Below the pieces are notes generated by a model. The model did no database searches, was not told the DNA's origin, and saw nothing but the letters and a program-made list of their open reading frames with translations. From the NCBI RefSeq assembly GCF_001425005.1, contig NZ_LMDB01000012.1, forward strand, positions 372,001 through 436,000: a DNA stretch of 64,000 nucleotides. Direction: 5' to 3'. Shown piece after piece: positions 59,688 to 64,000 of this stretch; positions within the stretch are counted from its first letter, which is position 1, and every line of letters begins with the position of its first letter. The position numbers and the translations under genes were made by a program. Origin of the DNA: Duganella sp. Root336D2 (GTDB taxonomy: Bacteria > Pseudomonadota > Gammaproteobacteria > Burkholderiales > Burkholderiaceae_D).

Positions 59688-61967
59688 GTGCCCACAAGCA
59701 AACCTGACCCGGCTAAACGCGGCGCTGGACTGGCCGCGCAGTTTCCCTATAACGTTAACAAGGCTGCGGAGCACGGCGCCGGCATACCGTCCACAGGGGC
59801 CAATACCAGCCCTGCGGACCCGCTGGAAACAGCCAGCAGCGCGAGCGAAAGCGCCGCTTCGCCCAAGGCCGGCGCGGGCGTGCCGCCGCAGGGTGTCAAT
59901 CCCGGCAACGGCCCGCTCGACCGGCTGCGTACCGATGCCGCCGGCCGCCCGCTCACTACCAACCAGGGCGTGCCCGTATCGGACAACCAGAATTCCTTGA
60001 AGGCCGGCTTGCGCGGCCCCGCGCTGCTGGAAGACTTCATCCTGCGCGAGAAGATCACGCACTTCGACCACGAGCGGATTCCCGAACGGGTAGTGCATGC
60101 ACGCGGCTCCGCTGCGCATGGGTATTTCGAGTGCTACAGCGAATTGTCCGAACTGACGCGCGCCTCGCCATTCGCGGCCGCCGGCAAGCGCACACCGGTG
60201 TTTGTGCGTTTTTCCACTGTCGCCGGCGAGCGCGGTTCCACCGACACCGCACGCGACGTGCGCGGCTTCGCGGTCAAGTTCTATACCGATGAAGGCAACT
60301 GGGACCTGGTCGGCAATAACATCCCGGTTTTCTTCATCCAGGACGCGATGAAATTCCCGGACCTGGTGCATGCGGTAAAGCCCGAGCCGCACAGCGCGAT
60401 GCCGCAGGCGGCCAGCGCGCATGACACCTTCTGGGATTTCGTGTCCCTGATGCCGGAATCCATGCACATGCTGATGTGGGTGATGTCGGACCGGGCGATC
60501 CCGCGCAGCTTCCGCACCATGCAGGGATTTGGCGTGCATACCTTCCGCCTGGTGAATGCGGCGGGACAGTCGCGCTTCGTCAAATTCCACTGGCTGCCCA
60601 GGCAGGGCACCTATTCCCTGGTGTGGGACGAGGCGGTGCGCATCTCCGGCGCCGATCCCGACTTCCACCGGCGCGACCTGTGGGAATCGATCGAGATGGG
60701 CGAATACCCCGAGTGGGAGCTGGCGCTGCAGGTCTTCACGGAAGAAGAAGCGGCCGAATTCCCCTTCGACGTGCTGGACCCGACCAAGATCGTACCGGAA
60801 GAACTGGTGCCGCTGCAGGTAGTCGGGCGCATGGTGCTGGACCGTAACCCGGACAATTTCTTTGCCGAGACGGAGCAGGTGGCGTTCTGCGCCGCGCATG
60901 TGGTTCCCGGGATCGATTTCAGCAACGATCCATTGCTGGCGGGGCGCATCCATTCCTACGTGGATACCCAGATCAGCCGACTGGGCGGGCCGAACTTCCA
61001 CGAAATCCCGATCAATGCGCCGCTCGCGCAAGTGCACAACAACCAGCGCGACGGCATGCACCGGCAGGCTATCCATCGCGGCCGCGTTGCCTATGAACCG
61101 AACTCGCTGGGCGGCGGTTGCCCGTTCCAGGCCGGCCGCATGGGCTTCATGTCCTTCCCCGAGCCGATGCAGGAAGATAAGGTGCGCGGCAAGCCGGAGC
61201 TGTTCGCCGACCACTATTCACAGGCGCGCCTGTTCTGGCAAAGCCAGACGCCGGTCGAGCAGATGCACATCGCCCATGCTTTCAGTTTCGAATTGAGCAA
61301 GGTGCAGGTGCCGGCGATCCGCGAACGCACCCTGTCCATGCTGGTCAATGTCGATGCGGCGCTGGCGGATATGGTGGCGCTGCGCCTCGGCACCAAGGCG
61401 CCGGATCCGCAACCGATGGCTACCACGGGCGAGCTGCCCACCTACCAGCCGTCGCCGGCGCTGTCGCTGATGGCGCGGCCGGGCCAGGCCGGTGTCCATG
61501 GGCGCAAGGTGGCGCTGCTGGTTGCCGCCGGCTGCGACGAGGCCATGGTGGATGCGCTGCAGGCCGAGCTGGAAGCGCAGGGGGCGGTCACGCGTCTGGT
61601 GGCGCCGCATGTCGGCCTGGTCGGTGGCCTGGAAGCCGATATGTCGCTGGAGACCGGGCCGGCGGTGCTGTTCGATGCTGTCGTGGTGCCGGACGGGAGT
61701 GCGGCAGCCGAGGCACTGGCCGCCAACGCGCTGGCAGTGGAGTTCGTGACCCTGCAATACCGTCACTGCAAGCCTTTGATGGTGGTCGGGGCCGGCGCAA
61801 CGCTGCTGGCGGCGGCGGGAATTCCAGCGACCTTGCCGGGCGGCGCCCCCGACCCGGGCCTGGTGGGAACGGCGCCGGCCGACTTGCAGCCGGCGCTGGC
61901 GGCATTCATCGCGGCCCTGGCCGGCCCGCGCGTGTTCGACAGGGAGACCGATCCGCCGGTTGTATGA
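59688..61967 (+). CDS. katE: Catalase HPII (large-subunit clade 2)
   Basis: A 759-residue catalase of the large-subunit type with GTG start after GGGGAG. The catalytic His is in [13 protein letters not shown] (near 136), the Asn in [18 protein letters not shown] (near 209) and the heme-ligand Tyr in [12 protein letters not shown] (near 424). The C-terminal 150 residues ([21 protein letters not shown] onward) form the DJ-1/glutaminase-like domain found in HPII. It breaks down hydrogen peroxide in stationary phase or stress. It lies 15 nt after the DUF883 gene. Confidence 0.95.
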   Translation: MPTSKPDPAKRGAGLAAQFPYNVNKAAEHGAGIPSTGANTSPADPLETASSASESAASPKAGAGVPPQGVNPGNGPLDRLRTDAAGRPLTTNQGVPVSDNQNSLKAGLRGPALLEDFILREKITHFDHERIPERVVHARGSAAHGYFECYSELSELTRASPFAAAGKRTPVFVRFSTVAGERGSTDTARDVRGFAVKFYTDEGNWDLVGNNIPVFFIQDAMKFPDLVHAVKPEPHSAMPQAASAHDTFWDFVSLMPESMHMLMWVMSDRAIPRSFRTMQGFGVHTFRLVNAAGQSRFVKFHWLPRQGTYSLVWDEAVRISGADPDFHRRDLWESIEMGEYPEWELALQVFTEEEAAEFPFDVLDPTKIVPEELVPLQVVGRMVLDRNPDNFFAETEQVAFCAAHVVPGIDFSNDPLLAGRIHSYVDTQISRLGGPNFHEIPINAPLAQVHNNQRDGMHRQAIHRGRVAYEPNSLGGGCPFQAGRMGFMSFPEPMQEDKVRGKPELFADHYSQARLFWQSQTPVEQMHIAHAFSFELSKVQVPAIRERTLSMLVNVDAALADMVALRLGTKAPDPQPMATTGELPTYQPSPALSLMARPGQAGVHGRKVALLVAAGCDEAMVDALQAELEAQGAVTRLVAPHVGLVGGLEADMSLETGPAVLFDAVVVPDGSAAAEALAANALAVEFVTLQYRHCKPLMVVGAGATLLAAAGIPATLPGGAPDPGLVGTAPADLQPALAAFIAALAGPRVFDRETDPPVV

Positions 61968-62005
61968 ATATAGGCAGCCACCCTGGGGCGGTGTAGACTA
62001 GCCCA

Positions 62006-63631
62006 ATGGATGAGTACGCCCAACAAAAATGGCTGCCTCACGAGCGCCCGCTGTTGCCGGGCTCTCCCTCTACGCCGCTGCACTCGGCGCCCAAGCGGCT
62101 GGCCTTCCTGCTGGTAGGTCTGGTGGTGGCGCTGACCGGCGGCCTCGGTAACGCGCTGGTGACGGTCAACCTGGTGTATGCCCAGGGATCGCTGGGCGTG
62201 ACCAGCGCGGAAATCCAGTGGCTGCCGGCGGCCTACGTCATGGGCAATGTCTCCATGAACCTGCTGCTGGTGAAGTTCCGCCAGCAGTTCGGCCTGCGCC
62301 TGTTCACGGAGTTGTTCCTGCTGCTGTATGCCGTGGTTACGGTGGCCCACCTGTTCGTGCACGGCCTGGCGTCGGCCATTGCAGTGCGCGCGGCGCACGG
62401 CATCAGCGGCGCAGCACTGACGGTGCTGGGGCTGTACTACGTGCTGCAGGCTTTTCCAGCGCAGCACCGCTTGAAAGGCGTGGTGCTGGGCATCGGCTTT
62501 GCGCAATTATCGCTGCCGCTGGCGCGCATCTTTTCCTCCGAACTGCTGTCCATCGGCGAATGGCGCGGCTTGTACTCGTTTGAACTGGGCATGGCCTTGG
62601 TGTCCTTCGGCTGCGTGCTGCTGCTCAAGCTTCCTCCGGGCGACCGCGTGAAAGCATTCGAGAAGATGGACTTCGTGACTTTTGCACTGTTTGCGCCCGG
62701 AGTCGCTTTCCTGTGCGCGGTGCTGGCGCTGGGCCGCACGGTGTGGTGGTTCGAAGCGCGCTGGATCGGCTGGGCGCTGGTGGCCTTCATCGTGCTGTTC
62801 ACGGCGGCGGTGGCAATCGAACATAACCGCCGCAAGCCCCTGCTCAACACGCGCTGGCTGACCACAACCAGCATGACACGCCTGGCGATCTCGGTGCTGC
62901 TGATCCGCGTGGTGCAGTCGGAAGCTGGCGGTGCGGTGGGCTTCCTGCAGGCGATCGGGTTGAACAACGACCAGATGCAAACCTTGTGGCTGGTGGCCCT
63001 GGCGGGTTGCGCGCTGGGCATCCTGAGCAGTGCCCTGATCATCACGCCGCAGCGGCTGCAGCCAATGCTGATGTTCGCGCTGGCGCTGATGGCTGCCGGA
63101 GCGTGGATCGATTCGCAGGCCAGCAGCCTGACGCGCCCGGAGCAGATGTATTTCAGCCAGTTCCTGCTGGCGTTCAGCGGTACTTTCTTCCTGGGGCCGA
63201 TCTTCGTATCGGGCTTCGGCGCCGTAATTGCGCAACCGTGCAACCTGATCAGCTTTTCGCTGATGTTTTCGATGACGCAGAACCTGGGTAGCCTGCTTGG
63301 CTCGGCGCTGGTGGGCACCTTCCAGGTCGTGCGTGAAAAATTCCATTCGAGCCAGCTGGTCGAGCACCTGACGCTGCAGGACCCGCAGGTGGCGGCGCGC
63401 GTGCAGGCTTTCGGCCTGCCGTCGCTGAGCGGGGCGGCGACGAGGGAAGCCAATATCCTGGCCTATAACGATGTTTTCCTGATGATCTTCTTTGTTGCCT
63501 GCGGCACGCTGGCGTGGATGGCCCTGCATTATGCGTGGCAGGTCTGCACTGCCACCCGGGCGGCGGCGCCGGCACAGGATGCGCAGACTGGCATGGCACA
63601 GGTTTCACTTTCCAACTCGGGGGGCCAATGA
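62006..63631 (+). CDS. MFS multidrug exporter of the DHA2/EmrB type
   Basis: A 541-residue membrane protein with about 14 helices, as in the DHA2 family: LVGLVVALTGGLGNALVTVNL, SAEIQWLPAAYVMGNVSMNLLLVKFRQQFG (EmrB-like motif A position) and SFSLMFSMTQNLGSLLGSALVGTFQVVREKFHSS in the last third. DHA2 proteins work with an HlyD-type adaptor and a TolC channel; the adaptor follows with a 4-nt overlap. It probably exports toxic compounds; the substrate is unknown. Confidence 0.9.
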   Translation: MDEYAQQKWLPHERPLLPGSPSTPLHSAPKRLAFLLVGLVVALTGGLGNALVTVNLVYAQGSLGVTSAEIQWLPAAYVMGNVSMNLLLVKFRQQFGLRLFTELFLLLYAVVTVAHLFVHGLASAIAVRAAHGISGAALTVLGLYYVLQAFPAQHRLKGVVLGIGFAQLSLPLARIFSSELLSIGEWRGLYSFELGMALVSFGCVLLLKLPPGDRVKAFEKMDFVTFALFAPGVAFLCAVLALGRTVWWFEARWIGWALVAFIVLFTAAVAIEHNRRKPLLNTRWLTTTSMTRLAISVLLIRVVQSEAGGAVGFLQAIGLNNDQMQTLWLVALAGCALGILSSALIITPQRLQPMLMFALALMAAGAWIDSQASSLTRPEQMYFSQFLLAFSGTFFLGPIFVSGFGAVIAQPCNLISFSLMFSMTQNLGSLLGSALVGTFQVVREKFHSSQLVEHLTLQDPQVAARVQAFGLPSLSGAATREANILAYNDVFLMIFFVACGTLAWMALHYAWQVCTATRAAAPAQDAQTGMAQVSLSNSGGQ

Positions 63632-64000
63632 GCACATCACCACCAGCAAGCGAAACTGCCGCAGCGCCCCCTGCGCCCGACCGGCGCGCGCAATGGCTGT
63701 CGGGCGTCGGTTTCGCCCTGATCGCCTTGATCGGTGTGCTGGTTGTACTGTACGCGTGGCGCCTGCCGCCTTTCACCAGCCCTATCGTGTCGACCGAAAA
63801 TGCCACTGTGCGTGGCCAGGTGACGGTGATCGGCTCGCAGTTGCCGGCCTATGTCGCGGACGTGAAAGTGCAGGACTTCCAGTTCGTTCGCAAGGGCGAT
63901 TTGCTGGTGGAGCTGGATTCGCGCATCTACCGCCAGCGTTTCGAGCAGGCGCAGGCCCAGTTGGCTGCGCAAAAGGCAGCGCTGGCGAACTGGGAACAGT
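63628..64000 (+). CDS. HlyD/EmrA-family efflux adaptor, N-terminal part
   Basis: The first 124 codons of an efflux adaptor; the gene runs off the right edge. It has one N-terminal membrane helix (VGFALIALIGVLVVLYAW, residues about 27-45). The biotinyl-lipoyl half-motif follows (ENATVRGQVTVIGSQLPAYVADVKVQDFQFVRKGDLLVELD-type, about 55-98) and then the start of the coiled-coil (RQRFEQAQAQLAAQKAAL). The ATGA overlap with the MFS gene indicates translational coupling as in emrAB operons. Confidence 0.9.
   Translation, partial: MSTSPPASETAAAPPAPDRRAQWLSGVGFALIALIGVLVVLYAWRLPPFTSPIVSTENATVRGQVTVIGSQLPAYVADVKVQDFQFVRKGDLLVELDSRIYRQRFEQAQAQLAAQKAALANWEQ

Overview
The window is high-GC DNA from a member of the Burkholderiales, most likely Oxalobacteraceae (Massilia, Duganella or Janthinobacterium type). 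I infer this from the purD-yebC and pepN-fbp pairs, codon usage and the mix of accessory genes. No rRNA or marker gene is present to prove it.

Layout. (1) 1-14.6 kb is chromosomal backbone: the purD start, yebC, an enlarged PhoD phosphatase, an EamA transporter, methylglyoxal synthase, two alpha/beta hydrolases, a quinone oxidoreductase, a membrane-anchored C13 (caspase-like) peptidase, a DUF4136 lipoprotein, pepN, fbp and tRNA-Thr(CGT) with its own promoter and terminator. (2) 14.7-27.4 kb, all on the minus strand, is a type VI-associated polymorphic toxin island. A VgrG, a DUF2169 adaptor and a 1653-residue Rhs protein with a PAAR-like head and a nuclease-like tip are followed by an AT-richer, partly decayed immunity array. 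The array holds three NTF2-fold immunity copies (one intact cognate candidate, one intact paralogue, one cut by an IS3 fragment), a further truncated immunity tail, an Imm26-like protein, a SMI1/KNR4-like protein and a remnant of a second one, and a small gene interrupted by two in-frame TGA codons. No T6SS sheath, baseplate or ATPase genes are present. (3) 27.5-30.4 kb carries two divergent exported alpha/beta hydrolases with Asp nucleophiles and a LysR regulator.

(4) 30.4-53.3 kb is a catecholate siderophore locus of about 23 kb, entirely on the plus strand and probably one transcription unit behind a near-perfect Fur box. It encodes a TonB-dependent receptor, EntC, EntE, EntB and EntA (2,3-dihydroxybenzoate synthesis and activation), an RND efflux pump with its adaptor, a DUF3325-DUF3649-PepSY membrane set, a Fes-type esterase, an MbtH protein, a dimodular NRPS (C-A-T-C-A-T-TE) and an EntS-like exporter. 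The second adenylation domain carries the textbook serine code. The first carries an unusual code with two aspartates that would suit a cationic amino acid. The predicted product is a (DHB-Xaa-Ser)n triscatechol-type siderophore rather than enterobactin. The locus has no epimerisation domain, although the carrier and condensation motifs around that junction resemble those of D-amino-acid assembly lines. A phosphopantetheinyl transferase, a TolC-like channel and an inner-membrane ferric-siderophore ABC importer must lie elsewhere.

(5) 53.3-64 kb returns to ordinary chromosome: an enol-lactonase-like hydrolase divergent from a LysR regulator with a palindromic operator candidate, two periplasmic binding proteins, a 718-residue alanine-rich coiled-coil protein of unknown function, a DUF883 protein, an HPII-type catalase, and an EmrB-like MFS pump with the start of its EmrA-like partner.
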